Shown here one piece after another: positions 1 to 8,818 of a stretch of DNA of 37,405 bases; the stretch's first letter is position 1; every line of letters begins with the position of its first letter. Position numbers and translations under genes: made by a program. The notes under the pieces were generated by a model. It was given only the letters and a program-made list of their open reading frames with translations, searched no databases and had not been told where the DNA came from. The DNA comes from Candidatus Kuenenia stuttgartensis (GTDB lineage Bacteria > Planctomycetota > Planctomycetia > Pirellulales > UBA1268). The DNA is taken from positions 1-37,405 of the forward strand of contig CAMDDJ010000030.1 of NCBI GenBank assembly GCA_945891385.1, in the 5' to 3' direction.

Positions 1-1
1 G

Positions 2-1165
2 GGCGAGCGGGCGGAACTCGTCGCCGGGCTGCGGGCGGCCGATCCGGATCTGCTCTTCTTTGCCGGCGACCAGACCTACCGGCATACGCAGCACACCGTG
101 GGCTGGCTCGAGTTTGGCCTGCAGTTTCGCGAGGTGCTCCGCGATCGTCCCACGGTCACGATTCCCGACGACCACGACGTGGGCCATCCGAACCTCTGGG
201 GTGAAGGGGGTGTGAGGGCTCTGCCCGACAAGAACGGCGCCGACGGTGGCTACATCTACCCCGCGGCCTACGTGAACATGGTGCAGCGGCAGCAGACCTG
301 GCATCTGCCAGATCCGGTCGACGCTCCGCCCGTGGCCCAGGGGATCACGGTTTATTTCACCCGGCTCGTGCTCGGTGGCATCGACTTCGCGATCCTGGAA
401 GACCGGAAGTTCAAGACCGGGCCGCTGGGTGCGATTCCGCCGCTGGGGCCGCGGCCCGACCACATCCTCGATCGCGGCTACGACCGGCAGGCGATCGACC
501 TGCCCGGCTTGGAATTGCTCGGTCGGCGGCAACTCGCCTGGCTGGCCCGCTGGGCGACTGACTGGGAGGGTGTGCGGGCCAAGTGCTGTCTGTCGCAGAC
601 GGCCTTCTGCGGCGCGGTGCACCTCCACGGGAAGCCGACCAACCGCCTGCTCGCCGACCTCGACTGCAACGGCTGGCCGCAGTCGGGCCGCAACGCCGCC
701 CTCCGGATCCTGCGGGATGCCAAGGCGCCGCATCTCTGCGGCGACCAGCATCTGGCCGTCGTCGTGCAGCACGGCATCGACGAGCATCGCGACGGTCCGT
801 GGGCCTTCACGGCGCCGGCGCTGGTCAACGCGACCTACGGGCGGTGGTGGCATCCGCTCGACGAGCAGCCCGGCCGGAACCCCGTGCCCGAAACTCCCTT
901 GCCCTGGACGGGCGACTACGAGGACGGCCTGGGCAACAAGATCACGATGGTGGCCTACGCCAACCCGGCCGAGCTCACCGATCCCCGTCAGCGGGGCGAC
1001 GGTTACGGCGTCGCGCGGTGGGAATTTTCCGAGCCGGGCACCGGGCGACCGATGCCCGGCCGGCTGGAATTCGAGTGCTGGCCGAGATTTCCCCAGATCG
1101 GCCCGGAGGGCAAGCCCCGGCAGTTTCCCGGCTGGCCGGTCGTAACGGAACTGCCCGTGGACTGA
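2..1165 (+). CDS. PhoD-like metallophosphatase, 3' portion (5' end outside window)
   Basis: This frame is open from the first bases of the window to a TGA at 1163-1165, so the gene starts upstream; the GTG at 98 is internal. The visible part (about 387 residues) has the metal-site pattern of PhoD-like alkaline phosphatases: GDQ near the start (FAGDQTYRH), DDHD about 30 residues on, and a late CGDQH motif near residue 245. PhoD enzymes are secreted, Ca/Fe-dependent phosphomonoesterases or phosphodiesterases that release phosphate from organic esters. The signal peptide and first metal ligands would lie outside the window. A phosphate-scavenging role is family knowledge. Some planctomycete PhoD-like proteins have no tested substrate, so the substrate is unknown. 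The only phosphate-related neighbour in the window is the distant pstS-like gene at 35.4 kb. Confidence 0.85.
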   Translation, partial: GERAELVAGLRAADPDLLFFAGDQTYRHTQHTVGWLEFGLQFREVLRDRPTVTIPDDHDVGHPNLWGEGGVRALPDKNGADGGYIYPAAYVNMVQRQQTWHLPDPVDAPPVAQGITVYFTRLVLGGIDFAILEDRKFKTGPLGAIPPLGPRPDHILDRGYDRQAIDLPGLELLGRRQLAWLARWATDWEGVRAKCCLSQTAFCGAVHLHGKPTNRLLADLDCNGWPQSGRNAALRILRDAKAPHLCGDQHLAVVVQHGIDEHRDGPWAFTAPALVNATYGRWWHPLDEQPGRNPVPETPLPWTGDYEDGLGNKITMVAYANPAELTDPRQRGDGYGVARWEFSEPGTGRPMPGRLEFECWPRFPQIGPEGKPRQFPGWPVVTELPVD

Positions 1166-1315
1166 AGGACCGCCCCCGGACGATCCGAAAAAACCCCAGA
1201 TCTTCGGCGAATCGGCCCGGACCACTCGACCGCGGCCCCTTCGCCAGCTACCCTACAGGGCTCCGGCCAGGGCTGTTTCCTGGCGTCCGTTCCTTCCTTC
1301 CGACTCAGATCCGTT

Positions 1316-1666
1316 ATGGCCGACTCCGCTGCCAGCATGAAGAATGCCGACCACACCTACGCCGTCGTCGTTGACGGCGGCCGTCAGTACCGCGTGATGG
1401 AGGGCCAGGAACTCGAGATCGACTTCCGGCATCTGCCCGCCGGCAGCGAGGTCGTCTTCGACGACGTGCTGGCGGTGAGCACGTCGGGCAAACTCACCCT
1501 CGGCAAGCCCAAGGTGCAGGGCGCGACGGTCAAGGCCGAAGTGCTCGGACTCGTGCAGGGTGAGAAGATCTATGTGCAGAAATTCAAGCGGCGGAAGAAT
1601 TACCGTCGCCGCACTGGCCACCGGGCGCTGACAACGAAGATCCGGATCGCCAGCATCAAGGCCTGA
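1316..1666 (+). CDS. rplU: 50S ribosomal protein bL21
   Basis: The 116-residue product matches bL21 along its length: a YAVVVDGGRQYRV start, the GSEVVFDDVLAV and GATVKAEVLG segments, and the basic tail KIYVQKFKRRKNYRRRTGHR. bL21 binds 23S rRNA in the large subunit. E. coli bL21 has about 103 residues, and the excess here is N-terminal. The ATG at 1316 gives 116 residues and an in-frame ATG at 1337 gives 109. Neither has a clear ribosome-binding site, so the start is unresolved. In most bacteria rplU is followed by rpmA (bL27). Here the next gene is a convergent ubiD-like gene 13 bp away, so the usual rplU-rpmA pair is broken. The 150 bp upstream hold no promoter I can defend. Confidence 0.96.
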   Translation: MADSAASMKNADHTYAVVVDGGRQYRVMEGQELEIDFRHLPAGSEVVFDDVLAVSTSGKLTLGKPKVQGATVKAEVLGLVQGEKIYVQKFKRRKNYRRRTGHRALTTKIRIASIKA

Positions 1667-1679
1667 TCCCCTCGCTCAC

Positions 1680-3575
1680 TCAGCCTCCGAGAATCCCGGA
1701 GAGCGGTCCGCCGGCCTTGCAGAGCTCATCCACGCGGGCTGTGACCGCTGGATCTTCTTCTACGGGCGGAGCGTGGTGCGGCTTGAGCCGGGCGTCGATC
1801 ACGAGTGGCCCACCACAGCCCCAGTGCTTGTGATGGATCCCGGCTTCGACGCCGTGCACGTCCACCGCCGGGTTCGACCGCGTGAATGTGAGCCAGAGGA
1901 AGTTTTCGAGGCTCGCCGCAGCGAAGTCGGCGTCGTCGACCACGACCATCAGCGGAAACGCCCGCAGCGGGTGGTTTGGCCCGATCGCTTCGCAGAGCCG
2001 TTCGACGTCGGCGGCCCAGGCGGCCTCGGCGGTTGGGGCCCAGATCGCCGCGTCGCTCTCCGCCTCGAGCCTCGGCCGCGGTTCGATTCGCGGGCCCGTC
2101 ACCGCCACGATCCCCGGCAGGCAGAGCCGCGGGTGGGCGAAGCCGGGCGGCAGGCCGATGCCTGACGGCAGTTCCCGCGGCAGCGGGCGTCGCGGTTCGC
2201 CCCGCGCTGCTACGACGAGTTTCGAGCCGGCGTTGAAGCCTTGACCCGAGTAGTCGAGCGTGTCGATCGTGGTCTGGGTGTGGAAGTGGCAGTCGCGTCG
2301 CCAGTCGACGCGGGCGAGCAGGTGGGAGAGGAATTCCCGCACGTCGTGGGCGTCGAGACCGGGACAGTCACCGCCATTGACGATGAACAGATACTTGGCG
2401 AGCGAGAGCTGCCCCTGGCCGAGAATCGCCGAGGCCTGGGTGAGGAGCTCCGCCGGCCGATCCGACTTCTTCCAGGGGAGGTATCGCTCGCTCCCCACGG
2501 CCAAGAGCAGCGGATGCACACCCGAGGCGTCGACGGCGTGAACACTCGACACGCCCGGCAGCACGGTCGGGATCACAGGCCCGGTGAGTTCATGCACGAG
2601 CCAGCCGAACAGGGTGTCTTCCTGGGGCGGACGGCCGACGACCGTGACCGGCCAGATCGCGCCCTCGCGATGCCAGACGTGGTCGACCCTGAGCAGGGGA
2701 AAATCATGCTGTCGGGCGTAGTAACCGAGGTGATCGCCGAAGGGTCCCTCGGGCTTCGTGGCCCCGGGGTGCACGGTGCCCTCGATCACGAAGTCGGCAT
2801 CGGCGTAGATCGCAGGCCGGCCGGCTCGGCGGATCATCGGGATCCGGTGGCCCGCGAGCACGCCGGCGAAGGTGAGTTCCGCGAGTCCTTCGGGCAGCGG
2901 CATCACGGCCGAGACGGCCATCGCCGGGGAGCCGCCGAGGAAGATCGCCACCTTGAGGGGTTCGCCGCGGGCGAGCGCCGCCGCGTGGTGTAGGCCGATG
3001 CCGCGGTGGAGCTGGTAATGGAGCCCGGTCTCACGGTCGGGCTCGTAGTCGTTGCCCGCCAACTGCACCCGGTACATCCCGAGATTCGAGTGCTTCGGGC
3101 CGGGCCGGGCCGGGTCTTCGCTGTAGACCGCTGGGAGCGTCACGAAGGGACCGCCATCGCCCGGCCACGACACCACCTGGGGCAGGGCCGAGAGCCGTGT
3201 TGAGCGGGCCAGCACCGGTCCGGTTCGCACCGAGCGGGGGAGCATCGAGAGGGCGTCGTAGGGACTCCGCCAGTAGCGGCCGGGCCTGCGTAGGGCCGCG
3301 GTGGGATCGATCTTGAGTTCGACCAGCCGCCGCACCCGGTCGAAGGTGTCGGCGAAGATCCGTTCGATCCGCCGCTTGGTGCCGTAGAGATTGACGAGCA
3401 CCGGAAAGGCGCTGCCCCGCGGCTGCGTGAACAAGACCGCCGGCCCGCCGGCCCGGAACAGCCGCCGCTGAATCTCCGCGATCTCGAGGTGGGGATCGAA
3501 CGGGTGGTCGATGACCACGCATTCCCGTTCCCGACGCAGGGCCTCGACGCAGTCGCGGAGAGAACGAAATCCCAT
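1680..3575 (-). CDS. UbiD-family (prenylated-FMN-dependent) decarboxylase
   Basis: The product has 631 residues, longer than E. coli UbiD (about 497). UbiD enzymes reversibly decarboxylate aromatic or alpha,beta-unsaturated acids using prenylated FMN made by UbiX. Family signatures are clear: NLGMYRVQL, the GLHYQLHRGIG region, FLGGSPAM, and the active-site segment EGPFGDHLGYYARQ, nearly the same as in UbiD. A C-terminal block (MVVVDDADFAAASLENFLWLTFTRSNPAVD) matches the UbiD C-terminal domain. Start ATG at 3575. The likely pathway is menaquinone or related quinone synthesis, as planctomycetes use menaquinone, but no other quinone gene is nearby, so the substrate is open. It is divergent from rarA across about 126 bp and convergent with rplU. 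Confidence 0.9.
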   Translation of the reverse strand: MGFRSLRDCVEALRRERECVVIDHPFDPHLEIAEIQRRLFRAGGPAVLFTQPRGSAFPVLVNLYGTKRRIERIFADTFDRVRRLVELKIDPTAALRRPGRYWRSPYDALSMLPRSVRTGPVLARSTRLSALPQVVSWPGDGGPFVTLPAVYSEDPARPGPKHSNLGMYRVQLAGNDYEPDRETGLHYQLHRGIGLHHAAALARGEPLKVAIFLGGSPAMAVSAVMPLPEGLAELTFAGVLAGHRIPMIRRAGRPAIYADADFVIEGTVHPGATKPEGPFGDHLGYYARQHDFPLLRVDHVWHREGAIWPVTVVGRPPQEDTLFGWLVHELTGPVIPTVLPGVSSVHAVDASGVHPLLLAVGSERYLPWKKSDRPAELLTQASAILGQGQLSLAKYLFIVNGGDCPGLDAHDVREFLSHLLARVDWRRDCHFHTQTTIDTLDYSGQGFNAGSKLVVAARGEPRRPLPRELPSGIGLPPGFAHPRLCLPGIVAVTGPRIEPRPRLEAESDAAIWAPTAEAAWAADVERLCEAIGPNHPLRAFPLMVVVDDADFAAASLENFLWLTFTRSNPAVDVHGVEAGIHHKHWGCGGPLVIDARLKPHHAPPVEEDPAVTARVDELCKAGGPLSGILGG

Positions 3576-3701
3576 CGGGGAAACCTCGGGCGGGAAACTC
3601 TGCCAGCCACCGGATTTGGGTACAACGCGGACTCTGGGTTATAGGCACCTGGCCCAGACTTGGTGGCTAGCACCTTTTTATTCTCGCCGAGGACGCTCGT
3701 C

Positions 3702-5033
3702 ATGGCCGATCTGTTTGCCGCCTCCCGGGCCGCCAACGTGGCCCGGGCCGCCCCGTTGGCCGCTCGGATGCGGCCCCGCCGGTTGGCCGACTACGTGGGC
3801 CAGGAGCAGACCGTCGGCCCAGGCAAACTCCTCCGGCGGCTGATCGAAGCCGACCGGCTCGGGTCGGTGATCCTCTACGGGCCGCCGGGAGTGGGCAAGA
3901 CGACGCTGGCCGAGATCATCGCCCACGAGACCCGCCGACGGTTCGTGGAACTCTCCGCGACGGCCTCCGGCGTGAAGGACGTTCGCGACGTGCTCGAGGC
4001 GGCCCGCCGCCGACTCGAGGACGACGGCCAGAAAACCTGCCTCTTCATCGACGAGATCCATCGGTTCAACAAGGCCCAGCAGGACGTGCTCCTGCCCGAC
4101 GTCGAAAACGGCGTGATCGCCCTGATCGGGGCGACCACGCAGAATCCCTTCTTTGCCCTCACCTCGGCGCTCGTCAGCCGCAGCCGGCTCTTCGAACTCG
4201 AGCCGCTTGGGCCCGAGCATGTCGCTGCGATTCTCGACCGGGCGGTGGGCGATCGGGAGCACGGCTTCGGCCGCGAGTCGATCACGCTCGCCCCGGAGGC
4301 GCGGGCGTTTCTCGTCGAGACCTCCGATGGCGACGCCCGCCGGGCGCTCGGAGCGCTTGAAGTGGGCGTGCTCTCGAGCCCTGAGCGGCCGCTCGTCGTC
4401 ACGCTCGACCTGGCCCGCGAGAGCGTGCAGCGGAAGGTGGTGGCGTACGACTCGGGCGACACCCACTACGACTGCGCCAGCGCCCTGATCAAGAGCATCC
4501 GCGGCAGCGATGCCGACGCGGGCCTCTATTGGCTGGCCCGGATGCTCGAGGGGGGCGAGGACGTGCGGTTCCTCACCCGCCGGCTCGTGATCCTCGCGAG
4601 CGAAGACATCGGCAACGCCGACCCGCGGAGCCTGATGATCGCGGTTGCCGCGATGCAGGCAGCCGAATTCGTGGGATTGCCGGAGTGTCAGCTCACGCTC
4701 GCCCAGGCTGTGACCTACCTGGCGCTCGCGCCCAAGAGCAACGCCTGCACGCTGGCGATCGCCGCAGCCCGCCGCGATGTCCGCGAGCAGGCGGTGATCC
4801 CCGTGCCCCGGCACCTGCAAGACAAGCACTACGCCGGGGCCAAGCGGCTCGGCCACGGCCAGGGCTACGCCTATGCCCACGACGCTCCCGATGCGATCGC
4901 CGCCCAGGACTACCTCGGCGTGGAGAAGACCTACTACGAGCCGACCGACCGCGGCCTGGAGCGGGATCTCGGCGAGCGACTCCTGGAGATCAGGCGGCGG
5001 CTTCGAAATGGGCCGCCCACCGAGGCTCCCTGA
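3702..5033 (+). CDS. rarA: Replication-associated recombination protein A (MgsA/RarA AAA+ ATPase)
   Basis: RarA is a clamp-loader-like AAA+ ATPase that acts at stalled replication forks and single-stranded DNA ends. The product has about 443 residues from the ATG at 3702, a normal length. Visible motifs, in order: MRPRRLADYVGQEQ (N-terminal RarA/RuvB-like signature), Walker A GPPGVGKTTLAE, Walker B CLFIDEIHRFNKAQQD, sensor 1 GATTQNPFF, an arginine-finger segment SRSRLFELEPL, and the C-terminal MgsA domain (YDCASALIKSIRGSDADAGLYWLARML, ASEDIGNADPR). A longer frame starts at 3660, but the conserved N-terminus MADLFAASRA begins at 3702. It stands alone, convergent with the subtilase gene, and the two stop codons are about 10 bp apart. 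Confidence 0.95.
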   Translation: MADLFAASRAANVARAAPLAARMRPRRLADYVGQEQTVGPGKLLRRLIEADRLGSVILYGPPGVGKTTLAEIIAHETRRRFVELSATASGVKDVRDVLEAARRRLEDDGQKTCLFIDEIHRFNKAQQDVLLPDVENGVIALIGATTQNPFFALTSALVSRSRLFELEPLGPEHVAAILDRAVGDREHGFGRESITLAPEARAFLVETSDGDARRALGALEVGVLSSPERPLVVTLDLARESVQRKVVAYDSGDTHYDCASALIKSIRGSDADAGLYWLARMLEGGEDVRFLTRRLVILASEDIGNADPRSLMIAVAAMQAAEFVGLPECQLTLAQAVTYLALAPKSNACTLAIAAARRDVREQAVIPVPRHLQDKHYAGAKRLGHGQGYAYAHDAPDAIAAQDYLGVEKTYYEPTDRGLERDLGERLLEIRRRLRNGPPTEAP

Positions 5034-5045
5034 GTGGGCAGCCTC
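5022..5045. terminator. Possible bidirectional hairpin between rarA and the subtilase gene
   Basis: GAGGCT at 5022-5027 pairs with AGCCTC at 5040-5045. The inner CCC (5028-5030) and GGG (5036-5038) can extend the stem across a bulged C. The hairpin contains the TGA of rarA and the TGA of the minus-strand subtilase gene. There is no U-tract on either side, so it is at best a weak or Rho-assisted terminator. Confidence 0.3.
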
Positions 5046-8000
5046 AGTCGCGCGGATCGTGCTTGTCGGAGGCTGCCAGGAGCGCGATGCTCTGGAACAG
5101 GCTCGGGGCACTCGGGCCTTGGGCAGGGGAAGCAGCCGACCTCGCCACCGCGGCGAACAGGGACACCGAAGCTGGCGCTGGCGTGATTGTTACGCCCAGT
5201 TGGTATTCGCCGGTCGAGCCTGCCCTGCCGCTGCCGGCCGTCAGGGCCGAGTACCGTCCGTTGCCATAGCCGGAGAGTCCGACATAGAAGGTGTCACTCG
5301 CAGGAGCGGCGAATCTGAGGAAGCTGTCGCGAGATCCGGCCGAATCGTCATTGGCGGCCAATTCCCGGCCGCTGCTGTCGAAGATCCGGAGGTAGCTGTC
5401 GAGATTGCTGCCAGTGTCCCAGGCATTCACGTCCAGCGTGACGATCTGACCGACTACGAGAGTCAGCGCGAACAGGTCGACGTCGCGAGTGCCATGAACC
5501 CCGTCCCCGATGGCGCCGCTGAAGGTCGCCGCACCCGATTGAAGGACTACGGGGGTGGCATCGGCCAGGCGGTCGTTGGGCTCCAGCGGGGGCGTCACGC
5601 GGCGGAGATCGAGCTGATACGCTCCAGAAAAGTTGCTGTTCCGCGTTCCACTGCCGTCGATGGGAGCGTAGCGGGAGTTGCCAAACCCCGATACGCCCAC
5701 GTAGTGGATGCCATCGACCATGGCCGTAAAGGACAGCCGGCTATCGGTCGTGCTTCCGGCGTCGTCGTTGAAGGCGACCTCGGTTCCTGCTGCGTCGAAC
5801 ACGCGGAGGTAACTGTCGAGCGTCGATCGATTGACGCGGGCCAAGACCGCGGCGTCCAGTCGATCACCGGCCGCCAGGACGACCGAGAATATGTCGACGT
5901 CGGCCTGATTCGCCCACCCGTCGCCGACGAAGCCGGTCAACAGGGCCGCGTCGTCCGTCGTGCCGAGGCCGACCGTGGCCGTCGCCAAGGTGTCGTTTGG
6001 CTCCGGCAGAACGGGAGCCGGACGGGACGCGACACCGAAGGCGATTTCATACCGTCCCGTGGAGCCTCTGGCTCCGCTTCCCGCGACGAGCGGCGAATAC
6101 CGACTGTTGCGGAAGCCGGACACTCCCACGTAGTAGGAGCCCCGAGCGGGTGCTGTGAATTCCAGGTAGCTGTCGAGCGACCCGCGGGCATCGTCGTTGG
6201 ACGCCACCTCATTGCCGGCGGCATCGAAGAGCCGGAGATAGCTGTCGAGCGAACTGCCAAGGTCACGTGCCGAGATGTCGATTGTCAGCGTGTCGCCTTC
6301 AGCGAGCGGCAACGCGAAGAGATCGACATCCCGGTCGCCAAACTCTCCGTCGCCGATCAGCCCTTCACTCGCGGCAGCTCCGTCGAGCAGCACGACCGAC
6401 CGGGCAGTGGCAATCGTGTCGTCCTTCTCGATGGGAACGAGCGGAACTGGCACCGTTCGCCGCAGGACAAGCTGGTAGTCACCGGCCGAACCGGAGGCGA
6501 GGTCGGTGCCAGTCGTCGGGGTGTAACGGGCGTTCCCGTAGCCGGAGACACCCACGTAATACGAACCGGCATCCGGGAAGGTAAACGTCAGTCCGCTGTC
6601 GAGCGAGCCGTTGAAATCATCGTTCGCAGCCAATTGCCGGCCCGTCGAATCGAACAGGCGGAGGTAGGAATCGAGTGACGAGCCGATCGACTCGGCCCGG
6701 ATGGCGACTTCCACCAGATCCCCCGCCCCGACTTCGATTGAAAAGATATCGACGTCGCGTCCGGCATTCACGCCGTCACCGATCGCCGCGCGGAGCGTCA
6801 CGTCGTCACTCGCACCGTCGAGTCCAACGGCTGCGGTGAGAAGCGTGTCGTTGGGCTCGAAGGGTGCCGCCGGAGCCGGAGTCACGACAGGAATCGTCAC
6901 GCGAAACGAGAAGAGGGCATCGCTTCCGCCGAGCAGGGGCTCCCCGGAAAGACTTCGGAGAGGATCGGACCCCGTCCCGACGAGCCGGAGGCGGTACACC
7001 CCGTCACGGAGTGGCTCAGTCGGCGAGAGCGAGACGGTACCGGCTGGCGACTGACTGATGCCTGCGGCAGGCACGACGATGGAGGAGTCATCGACGGTGT
7101 CCAAGAGGCCATCCGCACCGGCATGGACCACGTGAAAGTTCTCCGGCCTCAACGATGCCGCGAGGATCTCCTGGTCGAACACGACCTGGATCGTCTGCAC
7201 AGCGGTCTCGACGACACCCCCGGGACTCACCGACAGCACGACCGGGCCGGCGACGGGCGCTTCGGCCAGTCTGCCGACCGCCGCCGCGGCGTTTAGCAGG
7301 CCGCCGGTGACCATCCGTCCCCCGAGTTCGGCCATCGGAGCGACCGTTTCCAGGATCGCCGTCCGAATGTCAGCTGCGGTCGCCGAGGGAGCGGCCGCAG
7401 CCAGCAATCCGACGACGCCGCTCACATAGGGAGCCGCCATGGAGGTTCCACTGTACGTAGCGTACGAATTGCCCGGCGTGGTCGAATAGATCGACACGCC
7501 GGGAGCGGCAAGGTCGACCGCTGTCTGCCCGTAGTTGGAGAAACCCGCCAGTCGGCCCTGGCGGTCGATCGCCGCCACGGAAATCACGTTCGGAAGGTCG
7601 TAGCTTGCCGGGTAGGCGGGAGTGGCGTCACTATTCGTGCCCTCGTTACCAGCGGCGGCCACGAAAGTGACATCCAAGTCACCCAGCCTCGAGATCGCAC
7701 TCCGCATGGCGGACGAGAACCCACCCCCGCCCCAGCTGTTGTTGGCCGCCACGATGTTCACGCCCTGACCTCGGAGCGTGGCAACGTAGTTCATCGCGGC
7801 AATCGCATCGGCGGTGGATCCTGAACCGGAGTCATCCAGGAACTTGAGCGGTAGGATCGAGACCTGCCAGTTCACCCCCGCGATTCCGGCGGCATTGTTG
7901 CCGACAGCGCCCAGGATGCCGGCCACATGCGTGCCGTGGCCATTGTCATCCTGGGGCCGATTGTCATTCGAGACGAAGTCCCAGCCGCTGACGTCGTCGA

Positions 8001-8619
8001 CAAAGCCATTGCCGTCGTCATCGATTCCGTTTCCTGGAATCTCACCAGGGTTTTGCCAAATGTTGCCGGCCAGGTCGGGATGGTTGACGTCCACACCCGA
8101 GTCGATAACCGCGATCACCACGGTTCTCGATCCGGTGGTAACGCGCCACGCCTCCGGAGCATCGATATCGACGTCGACGACACCCCCCGACTGTCCCAGG
8201 TTTGAAAGCCCCCAGAGCTGGCCGTAGGCCGAATCGTTCGGCAGGAGGGCCGACCCGAGGGCGAAATCCGGCTCGATGGAGGTGATCCCTGGGGTGGATT
8301 CAGCCCAGGAAACGATCTCAGCGACGCCGGCACTCGGGGTTCGCAGGGAGTAGAGACCGACTCCGAGGCCGCTCACCGACCACCCATCACTGCCGGCCGT
8401 CGTAACCAGCGAATCGAGCGACTGACCGGCCGCCGCCTCGTCGAAGTCGAGGATCCATCGATCGACAAAGGCATCGACCGAGTGACCTTGCCACGATATC
8501 TCGGCGATTCCCTCGGAGGCGGTTCCACCCACGTCGATCGCCAGAGCGAGCCGCTGTTCCAGCTGTTCGGCGGCGGGGTTGATTCGGCTCCGAGACCGAC
8601 GCAGGGTACGGCTAGGCAT
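5044..8619 (-). CDS. Secreted S8 subtilase with Ig-like domain and four PPC domains
   Basis: This is a 1191-residue serine protease of the subtilisin family. The catalytic triad reads Asp173 (VIDSG), His228 (NGHGTHVAG) and Ser393 (SGTSMAAP), with oxyanion Asn294 (NNSWG). After the protease domain comes a bacterial Ig-like segment (about 460-580). Four tandem pre-peptidase C-terminal (PPC) domains then run to the end, each with a DSYLRxFDxxG core (DSGLTF-type variants follow), an NDD turn and YYVGVSGxGNxRY. There is no classical signal peptide. The N-terminus (PAAEQLEQRLALA) resembles the planctomycete LEPR-XLL surface-protein signal, so export or wall attachment is inferred. GAGGAG lies 8 nt before the ATG, supporting the start at 8619. 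It follows the SPFH/ABC operon on the same strand after a 199-bp gap and may have its own promoter. Confidence 0.93.
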   Translation of the reverse strand: MPSRTLRRSRSRINPAAEQLEQRLALAIDVGGTASEGIAEISWQGHSVDAFVDRWILDFDEAAAGQSLDSLVTTAGSDGWSVSGLGVGLYSLRTPSAGVAEIVSWAESTPGITSIEPDFALGSALLPNDSAYGQLWGLSNLGQSGGVVDVDIDAPEAWRVTTGSRTVVIAVIDSGVDVNHPDLAGNIWQNPGEIPGNGIDDDGNGFVDDVSGWDFVSNDNRPQDDNGHGTHVAGILGAVGNNAAGIAGVNWQVSILPLKFLDDSGSGSTADAIAAMNYVATLRGQGVNIVAANNSWGGGGFSSAMRSAISRLGDLDVTFVAAAGNEGTNSDATPAYPASYDLPNVISVAAIDRQGRLAGFSNYGQTAVDLAAPGVSIYSTTPGNSYATYSGTSMAAPYVSGVVGLLAAAAPSATAADIRTAILETVAPMAELGGRMVTGGLLNAAAAVGRLAEAPVAGPVVLSVSPGGVVETAVQTIQVVFDQEILAASLRPENFHVVHAGADGLLDTVDDSSIVVPAAGISQSPAGTVSLSPTEPLRDGVYRLRLVGTGSDPLRSLSGEPLLGGSDALFSFRVTIPVVTPAPAAPFEPNDTLLTAAVGLDGASDDVTLRAAIGDGVNAGRDVDIFSIEVGAGDLVEVAIRAESIGSSLDSYLRLFDSTGRQLAANDDFNGSLDSGLTFTFPDAGSYYVGVSGYGNARYTPTTGTDLASGSAGDYQLVLRRTVPVPLVPIEKDDTIATARSVVLLDGAAASEGLIGDGEFGDRDVDLFALPLAEGDTLTIDISARDLGSSLDSYLRLFDAAGNEVASNDDARGSLDSYLEFTAPARGSYYVGVSGFRNSRYSPLVAGSGARGSTGRYEIAFGVASRPAPVLPEPNDTLATATVGLGTTDDAALLTGFVGDGWANQADVDIFSVVLAAGDRLDAAVLARVNRSTLDSYLRVFDAAGTEVAFNDDAGSTTDSRLSFTAMVDGIHYVGVSGFGNSRYAPIDGSGTRNSNFSGAYQLDLRRVTPPLEPNDRLADATPVVLQSGAATFSGAIGDGVHGTRDVDLFALTLVVGQIVTLDVNAWDTGSNLDSYLRIFDSSGRELAANDDSAGSRDSFLRFAAPASDTFYVGLSGYGNGRYSALTAGSGRAGSTGEYQLGVTITPAPASVSLFAAVARSAASPAQGPSAPSLFQSIALLAASDKHDPRD

Positions 8620-8818
8620 GGATGGATCTCCTCAACAAGAAGAATCGGATCAAATCGCATCCGTCGGCGGTCTTGCCGCCGATGGATCGCATGCCTTGCC
8701 TTATCGGCAGCATACACCGAAGCTCCGGCCGCGGCCGGTTCGAGGGCATGAGAATCCGGCGAGGCGACAATGAGAATTACGTCAGGATTCCGTGAGGCCG
8801 TGGTCGCAAGGACCTGAC

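Noticed and set aside
3616-3644. Possible sigma-70-like promoter (TTGGGT, 17 bp, TTATAG) in front of rarA
   Set aside because: Both boxes are weak matches, and an equally good minus-strand TATAAC is nearby, so the direction cannot be decided.
3678-5111. Long open frame (477 codons) on the minus strand opposite rarA
   Set aside because: It lies antisense to a clearly recognised gene, its translation has no family match, and its composition is that expected from the opposite strand of a GC-rich gene.
4873-6678. Open frame of 601 codons on the plus strand opposite the subtilase repeats
   Set aside because: It is the antisense of four PPC repeats. Its translation shows no domain, and the minus-strand protein has a full catalytic triad.
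8665-8681. CGGCGG/CCGCCG hairpin upstream of the subtilase gene
   Set aside because: It is short and GC-only, with no U-tract or conserved element, so it cannot be told from background. The same gap has no 11-bp repeat array.
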